Assembly (NCBI GenBank): GCA_016165875.1
Contig: JABBOT010000022.1
Coordinates: forward strand, 771,333-835,332
Length of the DNA: 64,000 nt
Direction: 5' to 3'
From: Acanthopleura granulata
Lineage: Eukaryota; Mollusca; Polyplacophora; Chitonida; Chitonidae
A program made the translations under genes and the position numbers. How positions within the stretch are numbered: the first letter of the stretch is position 1; every line of letters starts with the position of its first letter. The notes below the pieces were generated by a model, which saw only the letters and a list, made by a program, of their open reading frames with translations, was not told the origin of the DNA and ran no database searches. Positions 32,101-44,145 of the stretch are shown in pieces.

Positions 32101-35100
32101 AGCCGGCCCCTGGTCTAAAAATCGATGGAGGTCTCTTAATATTGGTTTTAACAAAAGTCTAACAGATATTCTAGCTAGACATTTCTAGGTTAGCTTGTTC
32201 CTGTAGTTCGTTTGGGACAGGAGAAAATGCCCTGATTGTGCTAACATAACATTACAGTTCTTGAAGATCACTTGTCTCTCGCCAATGTGGATGTGTGAAT
32301 GGGTAAATCACAAGTGGGAAGGATTGTCAGTGTTCGCCATTGGTCGGTTGTTTACTTCGGGCACACCGGATTCCGTTGCCCAGAAAATGAGCATCACCGT
32401 TCATGAGAAAAATTATTCATTATGGTGATAAAAAAGAATTTATTAAACAAGTAGGTAGGTACGTGTACCTATAATGGAATGTTATACCGCATTAACTTTC
32501 CCTCATTAAAAATTATACCCAGATATAGGTATTTGGCTTGATAACAAAGTCTGGAATGCGATTAAATATCACTGGAAAAGAAATAAATTAAATCCAGTCA
32601 AACAATACATTTACTGCCATGGCGGGTCTTGAAACAACAGGTAAGTACCCAGGTCTCAGCTGAGAGCCAAGATGTTACATTTGTCGTCCTGGTTCGCGTT
32701 TTACAAAGAGGTGTAAAGTTTTATCAAGCGTAACTACCATGCATCGTATTCCTACAGTATGCCTCCTCACGACAAGTACGTTTGACATACCTGTAACCGA
32801 TTTTCTGTTTGTAAAATGGACACTCGCAGCTGTAACTTACGCGTATAAACTGTGAATGTCTGTATAAACGATTTCTATGTCCCGATCAATTCCAGTTAAG
32901 TAACACCAAATAGACTGCTTTATAAGTGCATCCCTTACTTATCTGAAGGAATATCATTTCTCAGACGTGAAAAATTGAAAGGGTATGTGTTGAGCAAGAG
33001 ATATGCCCTCTGTTAGATTCCATTTTGACATGCGCATGAACGGCTGACCAATCAGCGTTGGGTCAGGCGAGTTATGGCCTTACTTTCATATAAGGAGTCG
33101 AAGAAATCTGAGAGATCTAAACGAATGCTCCTCCCCTTTTGCTTTGTTGTTGAGGGATTGACCAGTCCATACAATGCTATATGATTCGCAGCGTCGTCAA
33201 TGATTAGTCTATGAAACTGTGAACTAACAAACGGGGACAAATCCTGGAACGTCATCCATCAGCAACGTGAGCACATAGTATTCAGTCCATGGCGACGAAG
33301 ACAAAAACAAAATCCTAATATAATAGCCGCTACGAACTTATGAACTTAGTTACGTGAAATATACATGTATCTATCTGTATTAGATATATGTAGACAATAT
33401 ATAATAAAATCAATATATATTAGTATATTCGGGGGTCTCTGTGGCTCAGTCGGTTAGCGTGCTAGCGCAGCGCAATAATCCGAACCCTCCCACGAATGCG
33501 GTCGCTGTGAGTTCAAGTCTAGCTCGTGCTGGCTTCCTCTCCGGCCGTACGTGGGAAGGTCTGCCAGCAATCTTCGGATGGCCGTGGGTTGCCCCAGGGC
33601 TCGGTCCGGTTTCCTTCCATCATAATGCTGGCCGCCGTCGTATAAGTGAAATATTCTTGAGTACAGCGTAAAACACCAATCAAATAAATAAATAAATAAA
33701 TAAATATTAGTATAGTATGCATGTGCATGGACATGTGGGCCTTTCACGAGATTTCAGGTAATTCTGTTCAGTATATCAGTTCACGGTACAATAAAACTGA
33801 TTTTCGGTGAATTTTCTTATTTATATTCATTTTTTCTCGCACCACTCAGTTTGTACCCGGGGAACTTACGGTCCAGACTGTAGAGAGAGGTGTGGCAACT
33901 GCGTGGTTGGACCGTCTAACTGTGATTCAATATCCGGGCACTGTCCACCAGGAGTCGTCTTCAGGTGCATTTCGGGATTCTCTGGTCCGAAATGTGCCAC
34001 AGGTGAATTCCTAGGTTATCATGTTCTCCCGCCGCTTTCTCTAGTACTCTACCAACAATACATGCATATTTAATCGATATTATCATTTGGGTCAAAAAAA
34101 GGACAAGTTATCTTGTCGTTTTTAGATATGCATGCTGCATGCTTACATGCTTACAAAAGAACAACCAAGTGAAATAAGGAATCTTCGAAAATATTTCATT
34201 AAAAGAAAAAAATTGCTTATATTAGTCGTTACCATCATGCTTGCACAGGGTTGGAATTTAAACCCTCTGTTTTAGTGCAACTTTTCCATTACCAGTGCTT
34301 AGCATCCATTGCTAGTGTTATAGCTTTCGATCACTTAAGAAAACACGAAGGACCTCCTCGGTGGACTAGTGGTTTGAAGGTCTGCCTCGACGCCGGGAAA
34401 TTCAGGTTCAAGCCAGGGTCGGGTCATGCCAAAGACATTGACTAAAACGGTACTTGTTGCTGCCTCGCTTGGCGCTCAGCACGAGGAGGTTAGAGGAAAT
34501 AAACGGAATTGATGTCAATGTAATGTGATTGAGTGGGGTGTCATGTTTGGTGTCTTCGACGTTGTGTTCCAATGGGGGCAGATCTTTGGCGGCATGGACT
34601 CGCCCTGTCACACCAGGACTCCTCGTCTTCATATGACCTAAACAATGTTAAGTACGACGTTAAACAACAAGCACTCAAACACGAGGTGGTAGAGCGTCCG
34701 CTTTCGGACGGGGAGATCTGGGTTCAAACCTGGGTAGGGTCATACCAAAGACTTTAAAAAATGATACATCCAGCTTCCTCGCTAGACGCTCAGCAATAAG
34801 AGGATAGAGGGTGAACTGGTCGGCTCGGTGTCAGTATAATGCGACTGGGTGAGGAGGCTTGTTGGGTGTCTTCGGCAAGTCGTCTCGATGAGGCTGAACC
34901 AGACAAAAGATACGGTGGAAATCCGTCCTGCACCAAGGAGACACCGCCTTCGTATAAGTGAAATATTCTTGAGTAGGGCGTTAAACAACAAGCATTCATT
35001 CATTCAAACACGAGGTGCTGGTTTGAGCCCAGGCTTGGAACAGGACGTCCAGTCATCACTGCTACATGTGGTGTTTTATGACGGTTGCTCTGGATTGGTG

Positions 35101-37888
35101 GTCAACACCTATAGGTTTGACATACACCATCATCTCAGTCTGTACGTAACATACCAAAAAGTTTACTCGAGTCACTGCAGTTTGGTCTACAAATGAAACT
35201 GACAACTTTCACAAGGACGTAATATTTTAGAGAACTGGGTTAAACACTAAATCAAATGAAATCAAAATATTTATTATTTATTTATTTCATTGGAGTTCTA
35301 TTTTATTAAAATAATACTTTACTTCTCCGACGGCGGTCAGTATCATGGTGGAATGAAACAGAGCAGAGCCCGGGGAAACCCACGACCATCCACATGTTGT
35401 TGACGCACAAGTGATATATCGACGTAATGTTGATTCCGTTTATTTCGTGTCAAGAGATTCATGTTTACACGTTGTGAAATTTCCCCCCTTTGTCATTGTC
35501 TTTTTCAGTTTGTGCTCCCGGAACATACGGGCTAGACTGTGAGGGAAGATGTGTACACTGCGCTGGCAACCCGACAGGATGTGACACCATCTCCGGAGAG
35601 TGCCCGGAGAAAACACCAAGGTGTCAGCCAGGATACTCCGGTCTGAAATGCGACGCAGGTCTGTTCCCAACGTCATCAATCCTGGTACATGCAGACACAT
35701 CAAAGCTGCAGTAGCTTATACCAGCCAAAAGTACATATAAGTGCCAAATAATGTCGCATCAAATTTCACAATTGTGCAAACAATAGGTAGCGAGTCATTC
35801 TTCAGGAAATATGTACTAAATCATAGTACACTAAATGACAGAAATGTGCAATAGCCCATCGTATAGCAAATGATTAACAAGTCGTGGCTAAACAAATGCT
35901 AAATAAATGTTTCAATGGTGTAATAAGGGAGCATTATGCATACCAAATGATGGTACGTATAGCAAATATCTCAAAATGTATAACATTTTAGTGCACAGAA
36001 AGTGTGTAGCAAATAACGGTACAACAAATATTTGACACCCGATTTTACAGCAAATATCTGGCGAATAATGGTACAGCAAATGTCACATTTTTAATGAATG
36101 TATGTAACGTACGTGCATCAGTTAACACAACCATGTAACGACTGATTACTCAAAAATGCCAAACCAAATGAGTAATCAGATCATTAATGTGTATTATAAA
36201 GAAGAGTTTTGTCTTAATGGATCTTAATTAACTTGTCGTTTTCCCTCCCTTATCAGAATGTCTACCCGGGAAATACGGCCTAGACTGTAATGACACGTGT
36301 GGGTTCTGTGCCCAGGGAAGGACGGTTTGTTCACATACATTCGGGCACTGTCCGAAAAGGGAACCAAGATGCATGGAAGGATATTATGGCTCGAAATGTG
36401 CTTTAGGTTTGCGTCAATATTACGGTTATACGTCTGCTATGGTTGCAGTTAATACAGAGGTTTGGGACCAAGTTGTGCACTCTTCTCATATACTCGCTTC
36501 TGTTTTCGTCAATATTATTAGCGATTTCTAAACTGATTTTGACAAGCTTAGGGTTATCACTGATGAGTCTTATACGGTACATGTATGACACACAATAAAT
36601 TTATTTATTTATTTGCCTCCTCTTTTACGCCGTACTCAAAAACATTTCACTTATACGAAAGAGGCCGACAGAGGCCAGGGAAAACCCACGACCACCCGAA
36701 GGTTGCTGGGAGACCTTTCCACGTACGGCTGGAGAGGAAGCTGAGCTGGACTTGAACTCGCAGGGGCCGCTTTGATGGGTCCTTACGCTGCGCTATTACA
36801 CATGATAATGAAAATAATCCACGTGTGCGCTCCAAAATGAATTTGTTAAATTTATAGCTGTATCTTAAATGGCGTTTAAGACAAAATTCTTGAGTGTACT
36901 GTCAGAGGCCCATCGGTACAACAACAACAGCAATTTTGTCACGTGCGCCTAGGACAATCGACTTAAAATATTGTATAAATGAGCTTTAGCATGTTATGTC
37001 ACAGTAAGGGACTAATGACAGTTTCTCATCCTGAGCTATACATATGTATATATACAAACATTCATCCGAATTTCTCTCTTTGTCCAGACTCGACATCCGC
37101 TTCAAGCCTCCGAGATGTTATAATCGGAAGTGTAGCTGTGGGCTGTGCCATCCTCATCATCGTACTGGTTGTTGTTGTCGTTGTGGTGTGAGTCATTATC
37201 TATCCGTATTTCACAGTTTGAGTATTCCTAAAATGGTCCGTGATGAAACAAGCAAGGCTATAATCATTGAGATATATGATCGTTTCAAAAGTACTTTCGC
37301 TTCAAAGACCATTGTGCATCAGATATTATCGCTGATATATTATGCACCGGCACAATATCTGGAATGGGATCAAATGTTCTATCTGAAAGACATAAAGCAC
37401 TTGTAAATATTGTACATTTTCTCTCTCTGCATTCATTGGAGTACGAAAAGAATTTAAATACTACAATGTAGTAGACATATAGGAAAATTCTTAACAGTCC
37501 TACTATATTTTTGAATAACTGGATGATACTAAAATATGCGAATTTAGGGTTGTGGTTACAGCCTTTTAAAAACAGAAATATTCTCTCTGATAAAGGCTAA
37601 ATGTTTAGCCTCGGTTCTACATAAAACTCCATTAAATTTTACATGACCTCTTCGTCTTTACAACATTTCAGGAGATTTCGGAGAAAGAAAAAAACAACGC
37701 AAACAACACCGTCTGCACGAAAACGCATGGATACCCCAGAGAGACCAATACCGACGGTTTTATATGACAGTGCTGAACTGTATGGAGATCACATACATTT
37801 TGTGGGATGTGGCCCCAGTACGAGATATGGGGAAGGATATCGCTATCAGGCCAATCGTGAAACAGACGGTACTGTGTCGTACGCTTAG
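29140..37888 (+). CDS. Multi-EGF type I membrane receptor, copy B (complete)
   Basis: Eight exons: 29140-29197 (signal peptide), 30205-30258 (half EGF), 31737-31886, 33850-34002, 35509-35658, 36257-36406 (EGF modules 1-4), 37088-37187 (transmembrane), 37672-37888 (tail). The summed length is 1032 nt, an open frame of 343 codons plus TAG, and all phases match. The predicted protein is secreted into the ER, spans the membrane once and has an ectodomain of about 4.5 Cys-rich modules. Related families (MEGF10, SREC, Draper/CED-1) are engulfment or scavenger receptors. The short Tyr-rich tail here lacks their NPxY signature, so a function is inferred only loosely. A weak TATA-like TTTATATC lies about 57 nt before the ATG. 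The start is chosen because the following 19 codons form a signal peptide. Confidence 0.88.
29253..29500 (+). repeat. About 43-bp degenerate tandem repeat in receptor B intron 1
   Basis: Five to six units, each with a CTACxxTGTxTxTACATCCAACCT-like core. CCAACCTGAA, CCAACCTAAA, CCAACGTGCA and CCAACCTGTC recur at about 42-48 bp spacing. Confidence 0.6.
30205..30258 (+). CDS. Copy B exon 2: half EGF-like module
   Basis: 54 nt, phase 1-1, acceptor TTCCAACAG and donor CGTGAGT. It encodes [18 protein letters not shown], the C-terminal C-x3-C-x2-G-[YF]-x-G-x2-C half of an EGF domain. It joins the signal peptide directly to module 1. Confidence 0.8.
31737..31886 (+). CDS. Copy B exon 3: EGF-like module 1
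   Basis: 150 nt, phase 1-1. It begins [18 protein letters not shown] (the first Pro is split across the junction) and ends [12 protein letters not shown]. Relative to copy A the changes are P to A, D to Y, T to R and N to S, all in the first 22 residues. Confidence 0.88.
33428..33703 (+). mobile_element. tRNA-derived SINE (family 1), copy B
   Basis: Orthologous insertion to 3167-3414 with the same flanking ATATTAGTATA. The central part GCTGGCCGCCGTCGTATAAG is intact. Confidence 0.88.
33850..34002 (+). CDS. Copy B exon 4: EGF-like module 2
   Basis: 153 nt, phase 1-1, acceptor CACCACTCAG. It begins [18 protein letters not shown]. It differs from copy A by G to R and D to V only. Confidence 0.88.
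34352..35010 (+). mobile_element. Tandem SINE family 2 pair, copy B
   Basis: Counterpart of 4073-4690, with the junction near 34679. The first unit keeps a GTTCCAATGGGGGCAG segment missing from copy A. Confidence 0.82.
35275..35405 (-). mobile_element. Truncated SINE (family 1 tail), copy B
   Basis: Counterpart of 4955-5068, with AGAGCCCGGGGAAACCCACG. Confidence 0.7.
35509..35658 (+). CDS. Copy B exon 5: EGF-like module 3
   Basis: 150 nt, phase 1-1, acceptor CTTTTTCAG. It begins [18 protein letters not shown]. It differs from copy A at the first split codon (A to V), S to T and L to P. Confidence 0.88.
36257..36406 (+). CDS. Copy B exon 6: EGF-like module 4
   Basis: 150 nt, phase 1-1. It begins [18 protein letters not shown]. 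It differs from copy A by R to K, P to L, S to F and T to M. All eight cysteines are kept. Confidence 0.88.
36596..36800 (-). mobile_element. SINE family 1, copy B
   Basis: Fuller version of the 6190 element: GCCGTACTCAAAAACATTTC, ACCACCCGAAGGTTGCTGGG and GAGCTGGACTTGAACTCGC. Confidence 0.75.
37088..37187 (+). CDS. Copy B exon 7: transmembrane segment
   Basis: 100 nt, phase 1 in and phase 2 out, donor GTGAGT. The encoded protein is identical to copy A; only synonymous changes occur. The upstream (TA)n tract of copy A is contracted here. Confidence 0.88.
37672..37888 (+). CDS. Copy B exon 8: cytoplasmic tail
   Basis: 217 nt, ending in TAG, same length as copy A. It starts [18 protein letters not shown] and keeps all six Tyr. 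Replacements versus copy A are T to M, R to S, R to H, A to G and T to S. Confidence 0.87.
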
Positions 37889-37924
37889 ATCGGTGAACTA
37901 GGGTAGGCCTACACTTTGATCGAC

Positions 37925-38115
37925 GGTCTCTATATCCAAAATCCAAGAAATGTCAAAACCCAGATATCCACAGCGGCTGCCTCTAAATCCTGATACCCTG
38001 GGCGTCCGTCTAGAAATCCGGATACATAGAGCGTCCTTCTAAATACCTAGATGCACAGAGCGTCTGTCTAGAAATTCAGAGACCCAGAGCGTCTTCCTGG
38101 AAACACCAACACTCA
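37925..38115 (+). repeat. 29-bp minisatellite in the presumed 3' UTR, copy B
   Basis: Same array as at 7480-7705 but with about one unit fewer. Units share GCGTC...TCTAGAAAT. Confidence 0.72.
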
Positions 38116-39059
38116 GGGTGGAACAATAGACTAGTGCTAACAACAACCTCCGAATCGCCAAAAATGGTTTGTAATTCCACATACAATTGGCACGTTCATG
38201 ACTGCCGTTCAGCGTAACATTGTGTGGGATAATATAATGGCAAAGTCTTAGAACAGTTTCCTAAGCCCATTTATTCCAGGCGGAAGAATCTTTCCTAGAG
38301 TACTGTACGTGTATAGTATTGGTGAAAGCTAGTAATGTAATGCCAACACCGACACACCAGAATACATTCACAGATGTTGCTGTATTATTCGCACGAAGAT
38401 TTTTTCTCGACTATATCATTTGACCTCCAACCACAACGCTGTTTCGTGTTTCCGCCAGGGCTTCCATATTCTCCGCCCACCGAAATAAAACTGGGCACAT
38501 CTCAGAAAATTATACTAACAACTCTGAGAGTGATCAAGATTTGATCCCCTCTAACCGCATGGTTTGTATAAAATATAAATATAGTCTGTAACTCGTTTTC
38601 TTTTAACCGGTCGCCCATATTTAGCTATGTGTAAAATCAACCACAGTCACAACAGAAATTGCATTATTCAGTGACGCATAAGATCACAAACTATAAACAA
38701 TGAGATGTTGGACACACACATTATTGCAAGAAAGAAACGCCTTGAGGACACTTTTTCTCAGCCATAATGTTAAAACCCATAAGCTTTTATTCAGGGCGAA
38801 GATTTCATTACCTCGGATGACGGCGTAACTATTCGAAATTGACTGTTTCATCTTTCATAAATAAAACATCTGTAATATAGCATAATTAGAGGAATGGGCG
38901 ATTCAGATGAGTGATGGTCTTTCTCCTGCAAAACATACATTCATGACGACACTTTTTGGTGCCGTTAGTGAAACTTTCATCATGATGAGGTCAAACATAC
39001 CGTTGTCAGATATGATAGTAAACAGATTTAATTTGTGGGTCACTTCGAGATTAAATTTG

Positions 39060-39176
39060 TTCCGAAATGCAGCCGTCTACTGATGGAGGGAAATTCCCGC
39101 TAGCTTTTCTTAGTACATAAGCACAGATAACAGGATTCACGGCAGCATTTAAAATATTTGTCGCCTTTAAAGCCAC
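39060..39176 (-). pseudogene. GPCR seventh-helix fragment, copy B
   Basis: Same fragment as at 8815-8931, carried along by the duplication and cut by the same SINE at 39178. NILNAAVNPVICAYVLRK is intact. Confidence 0.5.
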
Positions 39177-39177
39177 A

Positions 39178-39402
39178 GGGGCCTCCCTGACCGAGTATTT
39201 AGCGCCCCAGCGCAGTGAAGTTGGCCAAGAGCCTGTCCCTAGTGTGGTCGTTATGAGTTCAAGTCTTGCTGGCTTTCTCATCGGCCAGCAACCAGCGGAT
39301 GATCGTTGGTTTGCCATGGGCTGTGCGTCATTCTCTCCCACCATAATGCTTACCGCCCTCGTATAAGTGAAATCTTCATGAGTGCGACGTAAGGCAACAA
39401 AC
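39178..39402 (+). mobile_element. SINE family 1, copy B, inserted in the GPCR fragment
   Basis: Counterpart of 8932-9165 at the same site. Confidence 0.8.
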
Positions 39403-39622
39403 TGCTGATCAGCAAATGAAGAAATTCTAACGTCACAAACATTTATTGTTTGTTAAAAACGACGAATTTCCCGTCAGAAAAGATCCAAACAGATACACTC
39501 AGTAAGGCTCACGTAAAAACTTAAATATCTAAATATAATAGTCGAAAAGGTGTGCTAACAGGTTCAGTATCTTCAGAGAAGTGTGCACACACATGAAGGT
39601 GCAGCCTATAAACCACTTACTT

Positions 39623-39863
39623 GTTTATCTGATTGGAGTTAAATGCCGTACTCAAGAATATTTCACTTCTACCACGGCGGCCGGCGTTAAGGTGGGAGGA
39701 AATTAGGCAGAGCCCGGGGAAAACACACGACTATCATCAGGCTGTTGGCCTATCCAACGTAGGACCGTAGAGGAATCCAGCATGAACTGGACTTTTGAAC
39801 TCACAGCAACCGCACTGATGGCTCATGGGTCAATAGATGCACCCATCGACCACGGAGGCCCCG
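39623..39863 (-). mobile_element. SINE family 1, copy B, reverse orientation
   Basis: Counterpart of 9384-9624. Confidence 0.82.
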
Positions 39864-41660
39864 GCATAGACTCCTTAGCACATGCGTTATGCAGTACAGC
39901 ATTACATGGCAATGAAATAAATAAAATACAAAATCAAAGTCTTTAATTGCAATTAATTTTATTCAAGACGGTTTTAGAAAAGAAGATTTGTTTACATTGT
40001 TATTTAGACGCTGGTGGACATTTTTTGTTCCCCTGTTCCTTAGATTGAAGACAACGGCTTGTTGCATCTATTATTTGTGGGCGAGGAATTTCGGTTGCAG
40101 ATGCATTTGTGCGTTTACATGCACCACTAAATTTTCGTACATATTTCAACTTTGAAACACCGCAAAACATAAAAAGGAAACCGTTTCCACAAAAATTGAA
40201 AAGTTAAAAGGCAAACTGATACAATTGATTTAGTATCTTTAAAGCTGATGGGAATAGAACTTTGTCGGTCCTGAGGAGGAAATTTCCGGTCTCTATGCAG
40301 TTTTAAACTCTCCGACATACAGCCTGTGCAATACAACCACTGCCAGCTGAACATGTAATGTCAGCGCCACAACTGTTTCTGGACACGTCAATGCTTGGGA
40401 AGGCATAGCGCACATGGTTCCATCTGCAAAGGGAGATAATTTAATACTGATATTCTTGAGAAATATGTCAGGATATCACCACTCGCTCTCACGGAAATAT
40501 TGGAGTCTTCTATAGAAATCGTTCTATTTGTACCACGCCTATGGAAACACGAGTTCAAATCCGGACACACTGGCCTTGCTTCGGCCTGAATTCAGTTCAG
40601 AGGTTTGTCTGGTACCTGGGCAGAAGACCACTCCGGAAACAGAGACTTTCTCTGGCAACAAGCCTTACTGCCTTGGCTAAGGTAAGACATTCTTGAGTAC
40701 CAACGTAAAATAGTAAACAAACCGAAATAGAAAGAGATCCCTCTGTCCTATATCTATATATACAATTTAATTTAAAATAATTAAGTTCTTTAAAGCACTG
40801 CATTTATAGGACTACAGTAAAAGCACTTCTCTTGCATATCATACCTCAACTAGATGTATTGTTTGTCCAGACTTCCGCAGTGTGTCTAATCGAGTACAGA
40901 TGCATTTTTGAACATTGTCCACCTATCTCGGCATTTCTTTACTTGACATTCATCGTAAAAGAATGATACTAAAGGCGGTCCAAAAGGTCAAGTATACACC
41001 GGCCTGGTGTCAGTATACCCTGATAGAGCAGTCCGAAATTTGGGACCAGTGAATTTCCAAACATTTGGAGTGCATTTTGTTGGGAACAATAGTACAAGCT
41101 TATTTTACACATGAAATATTTTGATTGAAACACGGTTGAAACAATGCTGAAATTGGCAAATCAATTTTTAAATCTAACCTTCATCATATGTCACATTATG
41201 GCTTTCATATCTGTGTAAACCGTCTTTTCCAAAAACAAAATTCAGTCCAGAATGAATTTTTCACCTCTTGGGAAAGGGCGTGGCCCTAGGCCCATTGGTT
41301 GTACAGTATATGAAACATCGGCTTCCCTGGTTCTATATAGAAAAAGCTATGTATGCAACCAGCTACTGACCATGGAATCCGGTTATACCTTGCATGTTGT
41401 GCGCCTCTGGAATGATTGCCAAAGCGTGGGAGAATTTTTCCGTTTCCGATCATGACAGCCCCGGCACTGTTAGAAGTGCACGTGTCCTTGGCACACTACT
41501 GCAGAAGCCCAGGTGAATCACAGAGGCATGCCAGAAACTTGCTTCAGGCCCGCCAGTAGTGAGCGATTGATACGCTTTTGAGAAACGTCACATCACAATA
41601 AAACAAAAAAGCAAGAAAAAAGTCACACAAACCTCCACTGTTGTCATGGTTTTGACTTAC

Positions 41661-41788
41661 GCGTTTCTGATAAAGCAGTTGATCACCCGGTAGCCTCTGG
41701 GGCATCTGGCCTCGGGGTTACGCTCCCAGCTTCCGCTGGTCTCGAACAGGAAATCTTCGTCATCTGCCGACACACAGGTGGCAATGGC
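41661..41788 (-). CDS. CBM14 gene copy B, exon 3
   Basis: 128 nt, phase 0 in and phase 2 out. It is identical to the copy A exon by eye. It ends in ...INCFIRN plus two bases of a split Ala codon, so at least one more exon is required. Confidence 0.82.
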
Positions 41789-44089
41789 CTGGAGGAAAAC
41801 AAACCACAGTAAGCAGGTAAGGACAATTAGTTTTCTTCTCTCCCTCTAAAATTCTGGCCTCTGTTTTATAAGTGAAATATTCTTGACCATGGCCTAAAAT
41901 TCCAATCAAATCAATAAATAAACAAAAACTTAGACAATTTTCGTCGCATGAGAATTGTAGTTTAAAACGCTACATACAAAATATTGCAATAGTACGATCG
42001 CTGTTTAATTTTGATCAATGGAAGGGCAAACAGCCTATATTTATCGAGTAGAAGGGGGTTAGATGTCCAATCGTTAGATACAGCACTATTATAAAACCGC
42101 AAATAACTAATTCCAAGCAGTCGACCTTGTCTGAAATCTGAAAAGCCGTGAAATGTTCAACTGATATTTCACACCGTACTAAAGTGGGTTTTTTTTTCTG
42201 TTAAGACGGCTATTAGCCCTGTGTGTGGAAGAAACTGGACTAAACCATCCAATCTAAATCCATCCAATCCAGGTATCCGAGATACCCCCTCCATTAACGT
42301 TGCAGTGGAATCAGCCAGAACAGGTTTCTAACCTTTGGCCTCACTGGTCATGGAAAGTCGCCTGTTGAGAAGCAAAATCTTCCTTCTAATCCTTTCGGGA
42401 AATTCGGATTATTATTACAACACAATTTGTGGGCATCTTACTTAAATTGAAGCTGGTATCAGTCTTACCCTCTGACCGCTAGCTCCGGCGCTGTTCACAG
42501 CCGTACAAAACCGATCTGACACAATCGTCCCGTCACTGTCCCTTGGGTTAGACGCGACACAATTCACAGGCACATATCCCCGGGGGCAGCGGGTTCTCGA
42601 CTGGTCATCGTCCTCTGTTCCCGACAGGCGGCCCACTCGCCTTCTATCTGTAAAACAATGAATGATGCTGGCTTGGATTCTTGCTTAATTTCTTCATTTG
42701 TATGTTCTAGTACACCATTATACTCTTCTGTACAACATACAGATGGACATAAAGAAATCAATCAGCTGCATTCGACTGGTGACGATATTTGTCAAAGGTG
42801 AATTAAATAGGACGTTTTCAGTCGATAGTATCATCGTGGTCTACAACATATACCACAGCTCTTTTCAGATTGTTTTTATTATGTGCACTCGTAAACATGA
42901 GAACCGGACTAGAAATTAGAGAAACTTGAGCATAGCGTACACACCAAGGAAATCAGTAAATGAATAATGTCCAATACTAACCCTTACTGATTTCAGCAAA
43001 ATCCACCCTTATTTTCCCGTATAGCTGGAAACACTAGACATATTTACAGAGAAATACATTTCTTCTCAGCGAAGTTATGTTTTATAACCTAAGGATCGTA
43101 TCTATCATATGGATTGGAAATTAATAATTGTATGCTCAAACAAATTCCGATTTGAACACATCCTTTAAATCAATGCATTTAAAAGACTATTAAAATACTG
43201 AAAGATATGCCAGCCAATTGCTGTTTGGGTCGAAAGCCTAAAGTTGCAAGACAATCGATTGTTATCGAATGTAAGGTAATACTGACTTAAGCTTTATGTA
43301 TACTCTCACTTAAACTCAACATTAAGCCACAGTCTTTCTTTAAAAACTGAAAACGTTTATTTTCAGGCTTCAGCTTGGTTGATTAGGATAACAGTCTTCC
43401 GAGAGAGTATTATCTAATGACATGAAGTATGGGTCGTAAAGGAGATTTTAGTTTTGAGTAACCAAAATTTGGGTTTAGATTTGAACACTTATTTTGGGCA
43501 GTTTGAGTTTAAATTATAAAGCGTTTAACATAAGTTTGTTTAGACGTTTGCACGTTAAGTTGAGGTGTGGACAACCGCCTTGTGGAAGCGGTGTGGAAGG
43601 TATATCAAAGTATAAGGTTTTGGGGCTTAAAGCTTTGATTTAATTCAAACATTACTTTGTTCCACAAGAGCAAGGTTTATTCAGTTAGGTGTAAGGTTGC
43701 GATCAATGACACTTACCACATCTGTCCAGATCGCAGTTCACGTTGGATGGCCAGTCGCAAACCTTTGTGTTGATGTTGAAATACAGACCGGCCGGGCAAT
43801 CAAAGCGATAAGGGATGCCGTTTGAGCATTGGTAGAATCTTCCACAGTTTCGGGGGTCCTCCAGAAATTCCACTCCGGGGATGCACACTACTCGACGTTG
43901 ATCCGGATCGTCTTCAGCATTCTGCTCATCGGCGATGTCTACCTCGTCAGCGGTGACCGCCTCCTCTTTGATGGGCTGTTTGGCGCCCTCAGTCGAATAG
44001 GTGACCTCCGGCGCCTTAGATGTCAGCAATGCGGCGTGAGCCAGCGACAAGGCAACCAGCAGAATGCTCAGTGCAGTGAACTTCATCAT
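41661..44089 (-). CDS. Secreted CBM14 chitin-binding protein, copy B (3' exons not found)
   Basis: Exons 44089-43717, 42647-42469 and 41788-41661, with the same phases as copy A (1, 0, 2). The signal peptide is complete, with a good cleavage motif (LAHA then ALL). The chitin-binding domain reads CGRFYQCSNGIPYRFDCPAG, closer to the usual CBM14 pattern than copy A. The acidic linker is kept. The Cys modules follow as in copy A. The 3' end of the gene is not identified. The gene lies tail to tail with receptor copy B, about 3.8 kb apart. Confidence 0.83.
42469..42647 (-). CDS. CBM14 gene copy B, exon 2: Cys module
   Basis: 179 nt, phase 1 in and phase 0 out. It differs from copy A at S/R, K/Q, C/R and G/A positions. 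It reads SRTRCPRGYVPVNC and SDRFCTAV. Confidence 0.82.
43717..44089 (-). CDS. CBM14 gene copy B, exon 1
   Basis: 373 nt, ending in phase 1 at GTAAGT. It encodes MMKFTALSILLVALSLAHA, a ten-residue segment absent from copy A, the acidic linker and the full CBM14 domain (six Cys, CDWPSNVNC). Confidence 0.88.
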
Positions 44090-44137
44090 TTTGGAACGTT
44101 GGTAATCTTCCGGATGCCAAGAGCAAGGCCTTTGAAG

Positions 44138-44145
44138 CTTTTATA
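44138..44145 (-). promoter_or_regulatory. TATA box of CBM14 gene, copy B
   Basis: TATAAAAG on the minus strand, about 50 nt upstream of the ATG, at the same spacing as in copy A. Confidence 0.7.
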
